From Siphonodentalium dalli (taxonomy: Eukaryota; Mollusca; Scaphopoda; Gadilida; Siphonodentaliidae): 64,000 nt of DNA. The translations under genes were made by a program, and so were the position numbers. Where the stretch lies: contig CP136064.1 of the NCBI GenBank assembly GCA_032622095.1, forward strand, positions 36,942,426 through 37,006,425, given 5' to 3'. Position 1 is the stretch's first letter. Every line of letters starts with the position of its first letter. Below are positions 1 through 12,393 of this stretch, piece by piece. The notes beneath the pieces were generated by a model. The model was not told where the DNA came from. It was given only the letters and a program-made list of their open reading frames with translations, and made no database searches.

Positions 1-1049
1 TACGTACCGTCATGGTCATGGTGGTGATTTATATTAATGTATGTACCATCATGGTCATGGTGGTGATTTATATTAATGTATGTACCGTCATGGTCATGGT
101 GGTTATTTATATTAATGTATGTACCGTCATGGTCATGGTGTTGATTTATATTAATGTATGTACCGTCATGGTCATGGTGGTGATTTATATTAATGTATGT
201 ACCATCATGTTCATGGTTGTGATACATATTAATGTATGTACCGTCTTGGTCATGGTGGTGATTTATATTAATGTATGTACCATCATGGCCATGGTGGTGA
301 TATATATTAATGTATGTACCGTCATGGTCATGGTGGTGATATATATTAATGTATGTACCGCCATGGTCATGGTGGTGATTTATATTAATGTATGTACCGT
401 CATGGTCATGGTGGTGATTTATATTAATGTATGTACCGTCATGGTCATGGCTGTGATTTATATTAATGTATGTACCATCATGGTCATGGTGGTGATTTAT
501 ATTAATGTATGTACCGTCATGGTCATGGTGGTGATTTATATTAATGTATGTACCATCATGGTCATGGTGGTGATTTATATTAATGTATGTACCATCATGG
601 TCATGGTGGTGATATATTAATGTATGTACCGTCATGGTCATGGTGGTGATTTATATTAATGTACGTACCGTCATGGTCATGGTGGTGATTTATATTAATG
701 TATGTACCATCATGGTCATGGTGGTGATTTATATGAATGTATGTACCGTCATGGTCATGGTGGTGATATATATTAATGTATGTACCATCATGGTCATGGT
801 GGTGATTTATATTAATGTATGTGCCATCATGGTCATGGTGGTGATTTATATTAATGTATGTACCGTCATGGTCATGGTGGTGATATATATTAATGTATGT
901 ACCGTCATGGTCATGGTGGTGATTTATATTAATGTATGTACCGTCATGGTCAAGGTGGTGATTTATATTAATGTATGTACCATCATGTTCATGGTTGTGA
1001 TACATATTAATGTATGTACCGTCATGGTCATGGTGGTGATTATATTAAT
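1..1049. repeat. 39-bp minisatellite array, segment 1
   Basis: About 27 tandem copies of a 39-bp unit whose core is AATGTATGTACCGTCATGG. Units differ at a few recurrent sites: CCGTC or CCATC, TTTAT or ATAT before TTAATG, and a CATGTTCATGGTTGTGATACAT variant. One unit at about 611 is 37 bp (GATATATT instead of GATTTATATT) and breaks the frame. The unit is 13 codons long, so the plus strand reads MVMVVIYINVCTV and the minus strand HHHDHDGTYININ. The segment matches the array left of the other two RT copies, so it is part of the 4.4-kb higher-order repeat. The window opens inside the array, so the true left edge is not seen. Confidence 0.97.
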
Positions 1050-2196
1050 TTACACCATGCACCGAAAACATCTCTCCAGAATGGATTTGCGAACTTGTTT
1101 GTTGCTTTGCAATATAACTTGAATGGTACGTGAGAAATAGTTGGTAGTTTAAGAATGATGTAGTGTTACACAATGAAGCCCATTTTGATTGTTTGCAAAC
1201 CAAGCGTCGTATCCAGGTAATTTCCATGGCATTATCAAAGTTTTTCAACATTAATCATCTTCAAACCTCCGTGCATATGATCGGCACATAATTGTTTTCT
1301 TTTTATTCGATCGCGTTTGGAATTCCAAATGAAATTATATAAACAGGTATTTAGGGCTTTAAAAAAAGTTGTACCTGGACTTGGTAGAGTTATAAATAGG
1401 TGTGTCAATTTCGGTAAGATGAGGGATTTGACAACGGTTATTCTACCTAAAGGGGTCAGGAGTCTGTGTTTCCAAATTTGTGTGGTCTTTTCTATATCTT
1501 CGAGTTTATAATTGTAGTTTATATTCATGTTTGTTAAATCAGTGTCGAAGTGTATACCTAGACAATTGAAAGTGTTTACAGTGGACAGGTTTAAATCTAT
1601 AAGAACATGCCGTATTTTATTTGGTGACCCTATCCCTATCCATGCTGATTGACATTTTTCAGGATTTATGCGCAGACCCGATACCCGAGCAAATTCGTCA
1701 AGTGTTAAGTACGATTCACGTAGACTTTTTTCAGAACCATCAAGAATGAGCGTCGTGTCGTCCGCATATTGTGTTATTTTGTACTCTGAACCGCCGAGGA
1801 TAATCCCTTTAATTGTATTGTTTTGGCGTATCATTAGCCCCAAGACTTCTGCGCAGATGAGAAAAATATACGGTGATATTGGGTCACCCTGGCGGCAGCC
1901 TCTCCCTAACAAAAAGCTCTGAGAAATATGACCATTAATCAGAATAGATGAGCTTGCATTATCGTACAAAATTGATAGCCACTTCTTTATGGTATCTCCA
2001 AAATTAAAAAGGTCAAGACATTTTCTTATAAATGACCAGGAAACAGTGCCAAACGCTTTTTCAAAATCGATAAGGAGTAGTAGACCAGATTTATTTTCTT
2101 GCTTTGTCCTGTGAATTATGTCATATAATAATCGGGTGTTGTCTCCTATATACCTACCAGCTAAAAACCCAGTTTGATCGGGATTGATTATAGATT
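1050..2196 (-). pseudogene. LINE reverse transcriptase fragment, copy 1 (L1/Tx1-like, frameshifted)
   Basis: Truncated non-LTR retrotransposon reverse transcriptase read on the minus strand. Visible blocks in order are PDQTGFLAGRYIGDN, LLLIDFEKAFG (motif A; the usual second Asp of KAFD is Gly), GCRQGDPISPYIF (motif B), YADDTTLIL (catalytic motif C), LRINPEKC, FNCLGIHF, and a thumb region with PLGRITVVKSLILPK and HGGLKMINV. The style is that of L1/Tx1-clade LINEs. The endonuclease, the N-terminal part of the RT and the C-terminal end are absent. This copy has one extra T in a T-run near 1246 and one missing T near 1100 relative to copies 2 and 3, so the frame ends early after HGGLKMINV. Both edges abut 39-bp repeats directly. 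Confidence 0.93.
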
Positions 2197-5100
2197 GATT
2201 TATATTAATGTATGTACCGTCATGGTCATGGTGGTGATATATATTAATGTATGTACCGTCATGATCATGGTGGTGATTTATATTAATGTATGTACCATCA
2301 TGGTCATGGTGGTGATTTATATTAATGTATGTACCGTCATGGTCATGGTGGTGATATATATTAATGTATGTACCGTCATGGTCATGGTGGTGATTTATAT
2401 TAATGTATGTACCGTCATGGTCATGGTGGTGATTTATATTAATGTATGTACCATCATGGTCATGGTGGTGATTTATATTAATGTATGTACCATCATGTTC
2501 ATGGTTGTGATACATATTAATGTATGTACCATCATGTTCATGGTTGTGATACATATTAATGTATGTACCGTCTTGGTCATGGCGGTGATTTATATTAATG
2601 TATGTACCATCATGGTCATGGTGGTGATTTATATTAATGTATGTACCATCATGGTCATGGTGCTGATATATATTAATGTATGTACCGTCATGGTCATGGT
2701 GGTGATTTATATTAATGTATGTACCATCATGTTCATGGTTGTGATACATATTAATGTATGTACCATCATGTTCATGGTTGTGATACATATTAATGTATGT
2801 ACCGTCTTGGTCATGGCGGTGATTTATATTAATGTATGTACCATCATGGTCATGGTGGTGATTTATATTAATGTATGTACCATCATGGTCATGGTGGTGA
2901 TATATATTAATGTATGTACCGTCATGGTCATGGTGGTGATTTATATTAATGTATGTACCGTCATGGTCATGGTTGTGATACATATTAATGTATGTACCAT
3001 CATGGTCATGGTGGTGATATATATTAATGTATGTACCGTCATGGTCATGGTGGTGATTTATATTAATGTATGTACCGTCATGGTCATGGTGGTGATTTAT
3101 ATTAATGTATGTACCATCATGGTCATGGTGGTGATTTATATTAATGTATGTACCGTCATGGTCATGGTGGTGATATATATTAATGTATGTACCGTCATGG
3201 TCATGGTGGTGATTTATATTAATGTATGTACCGTCATGGTCATGGTGGTTCTTTTATATTAATGTGTGTCCCGTCATGGTCATGGTGGTGATTTATATTA
3301 ATGTGTGTACCATCATGGTCATGGTGGTGATTTATATTAATGTATGTACCATCATGGTCATGGTTGTGATATATATTAATGTATGTACCATCATGGTCAT
3401 GGTGGTGATTTATATTAATGTATGTACCGTCATGGTCATGGTGGTGATTTATATTAATGTATGTACCGTCATGGTCATGGTGGTGATATATATTAATGTA
3501 TGTACCGTCATGGTCATGGTGGTGATTTATATTAATGTATGTATCATCATGCTCATGGTGGTGATTTATATTAATGTATGTACCATCATGGTCATGGTGG
3601 TGATATATATTAATGTATGTACCGTCATGGTCATGGTGGTTATTTATATTAATGTATGTACCGTCATGGTCATGGTGGTTATTTATATTAATGTATGTAC
3701 CGTCATGGTCATGGTGTTGATTTATATTAATGTATGTACCGTCATGGTCATGGTGGTGATTTATATTAATGTATGTACCATCATGTTCATGGTTGTGATA
3801 CATATTAATGTATGTACCGTCTTGGTCATGGTGGTGATTTATATTAATGTATGTACCATCATGGCCATGGTGGTGATATATATTAATGTATGTACCGTCA
3901 TGGTCATGGTGGTGATATATATTAATGTATGTACCGCCATGGTCATGGTGGTGATTTATATTAATGTATGTACCGTCATGGTCATGGTGGTGATTTATAT
4001 TAATGTATGTACCGTCATGGTCATGGCTGTGATTTATATTAATGTATGTACCATCATGGTCATGGTGGTGATTTATATTAATGTATGTACCGTCATGGTC
4101 ATGGTGGTGATTTATATTAATGTATGTACCATCATGGTCATGGTGGTGATTTATATTAATGTATGTACCATCATGGTCATGGTGGTGATATATTAATGTA
4201 TGTACCGTCATGGTCATGGTGGTGATTTATATTAATGTACGTACCGTCATGGTCATGGTGGTGATTTATATTAATGTATGTACCATCATGGTCATGGTGG
4301 TGATTTATATTAATGTATGTACCGTCATGGTCATGGTGGTTATTTATATTAATGTATGTACCGTCATGGTCATGGTGTTGATTTATATTAATGTATGTAC
4401 CGTCATGGTCATGGTGGTGATTTATATTAATGTACGTACCGTCATGATCATGGTGGTGATTTATATTAATGTATGTACCATCATGGTCATGGTGGTGATT
4501 TATATTAATGTATGTACCGTCATGGTCATGGTGGTTATTTATATTAATGTATGTACCGTCATGGTCATGGTGTTGATTTATATTAATGTATGTACCGTCA
4601 TGGTCATGGTGGTGATTTATATTAATGTATGTACCATCATGTTCATGGTTGTGATACATATTAATGTATGTACCGTCTTGGTCATGGTGGTGATTTATAT
4701 TAATGTATGTACCATCATGGCCATGGTGGTGATATATATTAATGTATGTACCGTCATGGTCATGGTGGTGATATATATTAATGTATGTACCGCCATGGTC
4801 ATGGTGGTGATTTATATTAATGTATGTACCGTCATGGTCATGGTGGTGATTTATATTAATGTATGTACCGTCATGGTCATGGCTGTGATTTATATTAATG
4901 TATGTACCATCATGGTCATGGTGGTGATTTATATTAATGTATGTACCGTCATGGTCATGGTGGTGATTTATATTAATGTATGTACCATCATGGTCATGGT
5001 GGTGATTTATATTAATGTATGTACCATCATGGTCATGGTGGTGATATATTAATGTATGTACCGTCATGGTCATGGTGGTGATTTATATTAATGTACGTAC

Positions 5101-5480
5101 CGTCATGGTCATGGTGGTGATTTATATTAATGTATGTACCATCATGGTCATGGTGGTGATTTATATGAATGTATGTACCGTCATGGTCATGGTGGTGATA
5201 TATATTAATGTATGTACCATCATGGTCATGGTGGTGATTTATATTAATGTATGTGCCATCATGGTCATGGTGGTGATTTATATTAATGTATGTACCGTCA
5301 TGGTCATGGTGGTGATATATATTAATGTATGTACCGTCATGGTCATGGTGGTGATTTATATTAATGTATGTACCGTCATGGTCAAGGTGGTGATTTATAT
5401 TAATGTATGTACCATCATGTTCATGGTTGTGATACATATTAATGTATGTACCGTCATGGTCATGGTGGTGATTATATTAA
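2197..5480. repeat. 39-bp minisatellite array, segment 2
   Basis: About 84 units of the 39-bp repeat between RT copies 1 and 2. Within it, a block carrying the 37-bp marker unit occurs at about 4187 and again at about 5043, 856 bp apart (22 units minus 2 bp), showing a nested block duplication. A five-unit block around 4237-4435 is also repeated, with one copy carrying CATGATCATGG. A degenerate unit lies at about 3240-3280 (GGTTCTTTTATATTAATGTGTGTCCC). Plus and minus frames stay open for long stretches except at the 37-bp units. Confidence 0.97.
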
Positions 5481-6628
5481 TTTACACCATGCACCGAAAA
5501 CATCTCTCCAGAATGGATTTGCGAACTTGTTTGTTTGCTTTGCAATATAACTTGAATGGTACGTGAGAAATAGTTGGTAGTTTAAGAATGATGTAGTGTT
5601 ACACAATGAAGCCCATTTTGATTGTTTGCAAACCAAGCGTCGTATCCAGGTAATTTCCATGGCATTATCAAAGTTTTCAACATTAATCATCTTCAAACCT
5701 CCGTGCATATGATCGGCACATAATTGTTTTCTTTTTATTCGATCGCGTTTGGAATTCCAAATGAAATTATATAAACAGGTATTTAGGGCTTTAAAAAAAG
5801 TTGTACCTGGACTTGGTAGAGTTATAAATAGGTGTGTCAATTTCGGTAAGATGAGGGATTTGACAACGGTTATTCTACCTAAAGGGGTCAGGAGTCTGTG
5901 TTTCCAAATTTGTGTGGTCTTTTCTATATCTTCGAGTTTATAATTGTAGTTTATATTCATGTTTGTTAAATCAGTGTCGAAGTGTATACCTAGACAATTG
6001 AAAGTGTTTACAGTGGACAGGTTTAAATCTATAAGAACATGCCGTATTTTATTTGGTGACCCTATCCCTATCCATGCTGATTGACATTTTTCAGGATTTA
6101 TGCGCAGACCCGATACCCGAGCAAATTCGTCAAGTGTTAAGTACGATTCACGTAGACTTTTTTCAGAACCATCAAGAATGAGCGTCGTGTCGTCCGCATA
6201 TTGTGTTATTTTGTACTCTGAACCGCCGAGGATAATCCCTTTAATTGTATTGTTTTGGCGTATCATTAGCCCCAAGACTTCTGCGCAGATGAGAAAAATA
6301 TACGGTGATATTGGGTCACCCTGGCGGCAGCCTCTCCCTAACAAAAAGCTCTGAGAAATATGACCATTAATCAGAATAGATGAGCTTGCATTATCGTACA
6401 AAATTGATAGCCACTTCTTTATGGTATCTCCAAAATTAAAAAGGTCAAGACATTTTCTTATAAATGACCAGGAAACAGTGCCAAACGCTTTTTCAAAATC
6501 GATAAGGAGTAGTAGACCAGATTTATTTTCTTGCTTTGTCCTGTGAATTATGTCATATAATAATCGGGTGTTGTCTCCTATATACCTACCAGCTAAAAAC
6601 CCAGTTTGATCGGGATTGATTATAGATT
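5481..6628 (-). pseudogene. LINE reverse transcriptase fragment, copy 2 (L1/Tx1-like)
   Basis: Same RT fragment as copy 1, displaced by 4432 bp. The frame is open across all 1.15 kb and continues in phase into the 39-bp repeats on both sides, giving a 634-residue minus-strand open frame (5472-7376). Motif A has LIDFEKAFG, motif B GCRQGDPISPY and motif C YADD, so the three catalytic aspartates expected of a LINE RT appear to be kept, while the second Asp of the FEKAFD block is Gly in all three copies. After HGGLKMINV it continues to a decayed tail ending FGAWCKLI. Lacking an endonuclease and the first RT blocks, it cannot be an autonomous element. Confidence 0.93.
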
Positions 6629-9600
6629 GATTTATATTAATGTATGTACCGTCATGGTCATGGTGGTGATATATATTAATGTATGTACCGTCATGATCAT
6701 GGTGGTGATTTATATTAATGTATGTACCATCATGGTCATGGTGGTGATTTATATTAATGTATGTACCGTCATGGTCATGGTGGTGATATATATTAATGTA
6801 TGTACCGTCATGGTCATGGTGGTGATTTATATTAATGTATGTACCGTCATGGTCATGGTGGTGATTTATATTAATGTATGTACCATCATGGTCATGGTGG
6901 TGATTTATATTAATGTATGTACCATCATGTTCATGGTTGTGATACATATTAATGTATGTACCATCATGTTCATGGTTGTGATACATATTAATGTATGTAC
7001 CGTCTTGGTCATGGCGGTGATTTATATTAATGTATGTACCATCATGGTCATGGTGGTGATTTATATTAATGTATGTACCATCATGGTCATGGTGCTGATA
7101 TATATTAATGTATGTACCGTCATGGTCATGGTGGTGATTTATATTAATGTATGTACCATCATGTTCATGGTTGTGATACATATTAATGTATGTACCGTCT
7201 TGGTCATGGCGGTGATTTATATTAATGTATGTACCATCATGGTCATGGTGGTGATTTATATTAATGTATGTACCATCATGGTCATGGTGGTGATATATAT
7301 TAATGTATGTACCGTCATGGTCATGGTGGTGATTTATATTAATGTATGTACCGTCATGGTCATGGTTGTGATACATATTAATGTATGTACCATCATGGTC
7401 ATGGTGGTGATATATATTAATGTATGTACCGTCATGGTCATGGTGGTGATTTATATTAATGTATGTACCGTCATGGTCATGGTGGTGATTTATATTAATG
7501 TATGTACCATCATGGTCATGGTGGTGATTTATATTAATGTATGTACCGTCATGGTCATGGTGGTGATATATATTAATGTATGTACCGTCATGGTCATGGT
7601 GGTGATTTATATTAATGTATGTACCGTCATGGTCATGGTGGTTCTTTTATATTAATGTGTGTCCCGTCATGGTCATGGTGGTGATTTATATTAATGTGTG
7701 TACCATCATGGTCATGGTGGTGATTTATATTAATGTATGTACCATCATGGTCATGGTTGTGATATATATTAATGTATGTACCATCATGGTCATGGTGGTG
7801 ATTTATATTAATGTATGTACCGTCATGGTCATGGTGGTGATTTATATTAATGTATGTACCGTCATGGTCATGGTGGTGATATATATTAATGTATGTACCG
7901 TCATGGTCATGGTGGTGATTTATATTAATGTATGTATCATCATGCTCATGGTGGTGATTTATATTAATGTATGTACCATCATGGTCATGGTGGTGATATA
8001 TATTAATGTATGTACCGTCATGGTCATGGTGGTTATTTATATTAATGTATGTACCGTCATGGTCATGGTGGTTATTTATATTAATGTATGTACCGTCATG
8101 GTCATGGTGTTGATTTATATTAATGTATGTACCGTCATGGTCATGGTGGTGATTTATATTAATGTATGTACCATCATGTTCATGGTTGTGATACATATTA
8201 ATGTATGTACCGTCTTGGTCATGGTGGTGATTTATATTAATGTATGTACCATCATGGCCATGGTGGTGATATATATTAATGTATGTACCGTCATGGTCAT
8301 GGTGGTGATATATATTAATGTATGTACCGCCATGGTCATGGTGGTGATTTATATTAATGTATGTACCGTCATGGTCATGGTGGTGATTTATATTAATGTA
8401 TGTACCGTCATGGTCATGGCTGTGATTTATATTAATGTATGTACCATCATGGTCATGGTGGTGATTTATATTAATGTATGTACCGTCATGGTCATGGTGG
8501 TGATTTATATTAATGTATGTACCATCATGGTCATGGTGGTGATTTATATTAATGTATGTACCATCATGGTCATGGTGGTGATATATTAATGTATGTACCG
8601 TCATGGTCATGGTGGTGATTTATATTAATGTACGTACCGTCATGGTCATGGTGGTGATTTATATTAATGTATGTACCATCATGGTCATGGTGGTGATTTA
8701 TATTAATGTATGTACCGTCATGGTCATGGTGGTTATTTATATTAATGTATGTACCGTCATGGTCATGGTGTTGATTTATATTAATGTATGTACCGTCATG
8801 GTCATGGTGGTGATTTATATTAATGTACGTACCGTCATGATCATGGTGGTGATTTATATTAATGTATGTACCATCATGGTCATGGTGGTGATTTATATTA
8901 ATGTATGTACCGTCATGGTCATGGTGGTTATTTATATTAATGTATGTACCGTCATGGTCATGGTGTTGATTTATATTAATGTATGTACCGTCATGGTCAT
9001 GGTGGTGATTTATATTAATGTATGTACCATCATGTTCATGGTTGTGATACATATTAATGTATGTACCGTCTTGGTCATGGTGGTGATTTATATTAATGTA
9101 TGTACCATCATGGCCATGGTGGTGATATATATTAATGTATGTACCGTCATGGTCATGGTGGTGATATATATTAATGTATGTACCGCCATGGTCATGGTGG
9201 TGATTTATATTAATGTATGTACCGTCATGGTCATGGTGGTGATTTATATTAATGTATGTACCGTCATGGTCATGGCTGTGATTTATATTAATGTATGTAC
9301 CATCATGGTCATGGTGGTGATTTATATTAATGTATGTACCGTCATGGTCATGGTGGTGATTTATATTAATGTATGTACCATCATGGTCATGGTGGTGATT
9401 TATATTAATGTATGTACCATCATGGTCATGGTGGTGATATATTAATGTATGTACCGTCATGGTCATGGTGGTGATTTATATTAATGTACGTACCGTCATG
9501 GTCATGGTGGTGATTTATATTAATGTATGTACCATCATGGTCATGGTGGTGATTTATATGAATGTATGTACCGTCATGGTCATGGTGGTGATATATATTA

Positions 9601-9873
9601 ATGTATGTACCATCATGGTCATGGTGGTGATTTATATTAATGTATGTGCCATCATGGTCATGGTGGTGATTTATATTAATGTATGTACCGTCATGGTCAT
9701 GGTGGTGATATATATTAATGTATGTACCGTCATGGTCATGGTGGTGATTTATATTAATGTATGTACCGTCATGGTCAAGGTGGTGATTTATATTAATGTA
9801 TGTACCATCATGTTCATGGTTGTGATACATATTAATGTATGTACCGTCATGGTCATGGTGGTGATTATATTAA
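6629..9873. repeat. 39-bp minisatellite array, segment 3
   Basis: About 83 units, nearly identical in order and variants to segment 2 (2197-5480) but one unit shorter. Segment 2 has two consecutive CATGTTCATGGTTGTGATACAT units at about 2720-2790, whereas here there is one at about 7158. That single unit explains why the RT copies are 4432 bp and then 4393 bp apart. The 37-bp marker units recur at about 8580 and 9436. The near identity over more than 3 kb indicates recent duplication of the whole 4.4-kb block. Confidence 0.97.
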
Positions 9874-12393
9874 TTTACACCATGCACCGAAAACATCTCT
9901 CCAGAATGGATTTGCGAACTTGTTTGTTTGCTTTGCAATATAACTTGAATGGTACGTGAGAAATAGTTGGTAGTTTAAGAATGATGTAGTGTTACACAAT
10001 GAAGCCCATTTTGATTGTTTGCAAACCAAGCGTCGTATCCAGGTAATTTCCATGGCATTATCAAAGTTTTCAACATTAATCATCTTCAAACCTCCGTGCA
10101 TATGATCGGCACATAATTGTTTTCTTTTTATTCGATCGCGTTTGGAATTCCAAATGAAATTATATAAACAGGTATTTAGGGCTTTAAAAAAAGTTGTACC
10201 TGGACTTGGTAGAGTTATAAATAGGTGTGTCAATTTCGGTAAGATGAGGGATTTGACAACGGTTATTCTACCTAAAGGGGTCAGGAGTCTGTGTTTCCAA
10301 ATTTGTGTGGTCTTTTCTATATCTTCGAGTTTATAATTGTAGTTTATATTCATGTTTGTTAAATCAGTGTCGAAGTGTATACCTAGACAATTGAAAGTGT
10401 TTACAGTGGACAGGTTTAAATCTATAAGAACATGCCGTATTTTATTTGGTGACCCTATCCCTATCCATGCTGATTGACATTTTTCAGGATTTATGCGCAG
10501 ACCCGATACCCGAGCAAATTCGTCAAGTGTTAAGTACGATTCACGTAGACTTTTTTCAGAACCATCAAGAATGAGCGTCGTGTCGTCCGCATATTGTGTT
10601 ATTTTGTACTCTGAACCGCCGAGGATAATCCCTTTAATTGTATTGTTTTGGCGTATCATTAGCCCCAAGACTTCTGCGCAGATGAGAAAAATATACGGTG
10701 ATATTGGGTCACCCTGGCGGCAGCCTCTCCCTAACAAAAAGCTCTGAGAAATATGACCATTAATCAGAATAGATGAGCTTGCATTATCGTACAAAATTGA
10801 TAGCCACTTCTTTATGGTATCTCCAAAATTAAAAAGGTCAAGACATTTTCTTATAAATGACCAGGAAACAGTGCCAAACGCTTTTTCAAAATCGATAAGG
10901 AGTAGTAGACCAGATTTATTTTCTTGCTTTGTCCTGTGAATTATGTCATATAATAATCGGGTGTTGTCTCCTATATACCTACCAGCTAAAAACCCAGTTT
11001 GATCGGGATTGATTATAGATTGATTTATATTAATGTATGTACCGTCATGGTCATGGTGGTGATATATATTAATGTATGTACCGTCATGATCATGGTGGTG
11101 ATTTATATTAATGTATGTACCATCATGGTCATGGTGGTGATTTATATTAATGTATGTACCGTCATGGTCATGGTGGTGATATATATTAATGTATGTACCG
11201 TCATGGTCATGGTGGTGATTTATATTAATGTATGTACCGTCATGGTCATGGTGGTGATTTATATTAATGTATGTACCATCATGGTCATGGTGGTGATTTA
11301 TATTAATGTATGTACCATCATGTTCATGGTTGTGATACATATTAATGTATGTACCATCATGTTCATGGTTGTGATACATATTAATGTATGTACCGTCTTG
11401 GTCATGGCGGTGATTTATATTAATGTATGTACCATCATGGTCATGGTGGTGATTTATATTAATGTATGTACCATCATGGTCATGGTGGTGATATATATTA
11501 ATGTATGTACCGTCATGGTCATGGTGGTGATTTATATTAATGTATGTACCATCATGGTCATGGTGGTGATTTATATTAATGTATGTACCATCATGGTCAT
11601 GGTGGTGATATATATTAATGTATGTACCGTCTTGGTCATGGCGGTGATTTATATTAATGTATGTACCATCATGGTCATGGTGGTGATTTATATTAATGTA
11701 TGTACCATCATGGTCATGGTGGTGATATATATTAATGTTTGTACCGTCATGGTCATGGTGGTGATTTATATTAATGTATGTACCGTCATGGTCATGGTTG
11801 TGATACATATTAATGTATGTACCATCATGGTCATGGTGGTGATTTATATTAATGTATGTACCGTCATGGTCATGGTGGTGATTTATATTAATGTATGTAC
11901 CGTCATGGTCATGGAGGTGATTTATATTAATGTATGTACCATCATGGTCATGGTGGTGATTTATATTAATGTATGTACCATCATGGTCATGGTGGTGATA
12001 TATATTAATGTATGTACCGTCATGGTCATGGTGGTGATTTATATTAATGTATGTACCGTCATGGTCATGGTGGTGATTTATATTAATGTATGTACCATCA
12101 TGGTCATGGTGGTGATTTATATTAATGTATGTACCGTCATGGTCATGGTGGTGATATATATTAATGTATGTACCGTCATGGTCATGGTGGTGATTTATAT
12201 TAATGTATGTACCATCATGGTCATGGTGGTGATTTATATTAATGTATGTACCGTCATGGTCATGGTGGTGATATATATTAATGTATGTACCGTCATGGTC
12301 ATGGTGGTGATTTATATTAATGTATGTACCGTCATGGTCATGGTGGTGATTTATATTAATGTATGTACCATCATGTTCATGGTTGTGACACAT
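9865..12393 (-). other. Chimeric open frame: 39-bp-repeat polypeptide fused to LINE RT (842 codons)
   Basis: A single open minus-strand frame reads about 35 copies of a His/Asp-rich 13-residue repeat (HHHDHDGTYININ and variants with Y for the last N) and then continues without a stop into the truncated RT. The repeat length is a multiple of three, so an open frame through it is easy to maintain by chance. The RT junction happens to be in phase in all three higher-order copies. I see no promoter, signal peptide or splice context, and the first Met lies inside the repeat. I regard it as a by-product of repeat structure, but it is the longest RT-containing frame in the window. Confidence 0.3.
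9874..11021 (-). pseudogene. LINE reverse transcriptase fragment, copy 3 (L1/Tx1-like)
   Basis: Third copy of the same RT fragment, displaced 4393 bp from copy 2 and apparently identical to it. The RT frame is open and in phase with the minus-strand repeat frame (HHHDHDGTYININ), giving an 842-residue open frame (9865-12393). About 35 repeat units precede the RT half. RT blocks and missing parts are as in copies 1 and 2. Beyond about 11470 the flanking array stops matching the order seen after copies 1 and 2, so the higher-order repeat decays here. Confidence 0.93.

Larger units (their letters stand above)
1049..11700. repeat. ~4.4-kb higher-order repeat (RT fragment plus 39-bp units)
   Basis: The RT fragment starts at 1049, 5481 and 9874, giving spacings of 4432 and 4393 bp that differ by exactly one 39-bp unit. 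The order of variant units between RT copies is also conserved, so RT and array were amplified together rather than by three insertions. Copy 1 extends left of the window's first RT with the same unit order. The third period loses register some hundreds of bases past its RT. Boundaries of the amplified segment cannot be fixed because the window starts inside the array. Confidence 0.93.

Noticed and set aside
12-620. Plus-strand open frame of 202 codons (and many similar ones) reading MVMVVIYINVCTV repeats
   Set aside because: It exists because the 39-bp unit is a multiple of three without stops in this frame. No start context, signal or domain beyond the repeat; the opposite strand is equally open.
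1317-1922. Plus-strand open frames of 64 and 84 codons inside the RT fragments (also at 5749, 6100, 10142, 10493)
   Set aside because: Antisense shadows of the minus-strand reverse transcriptase.
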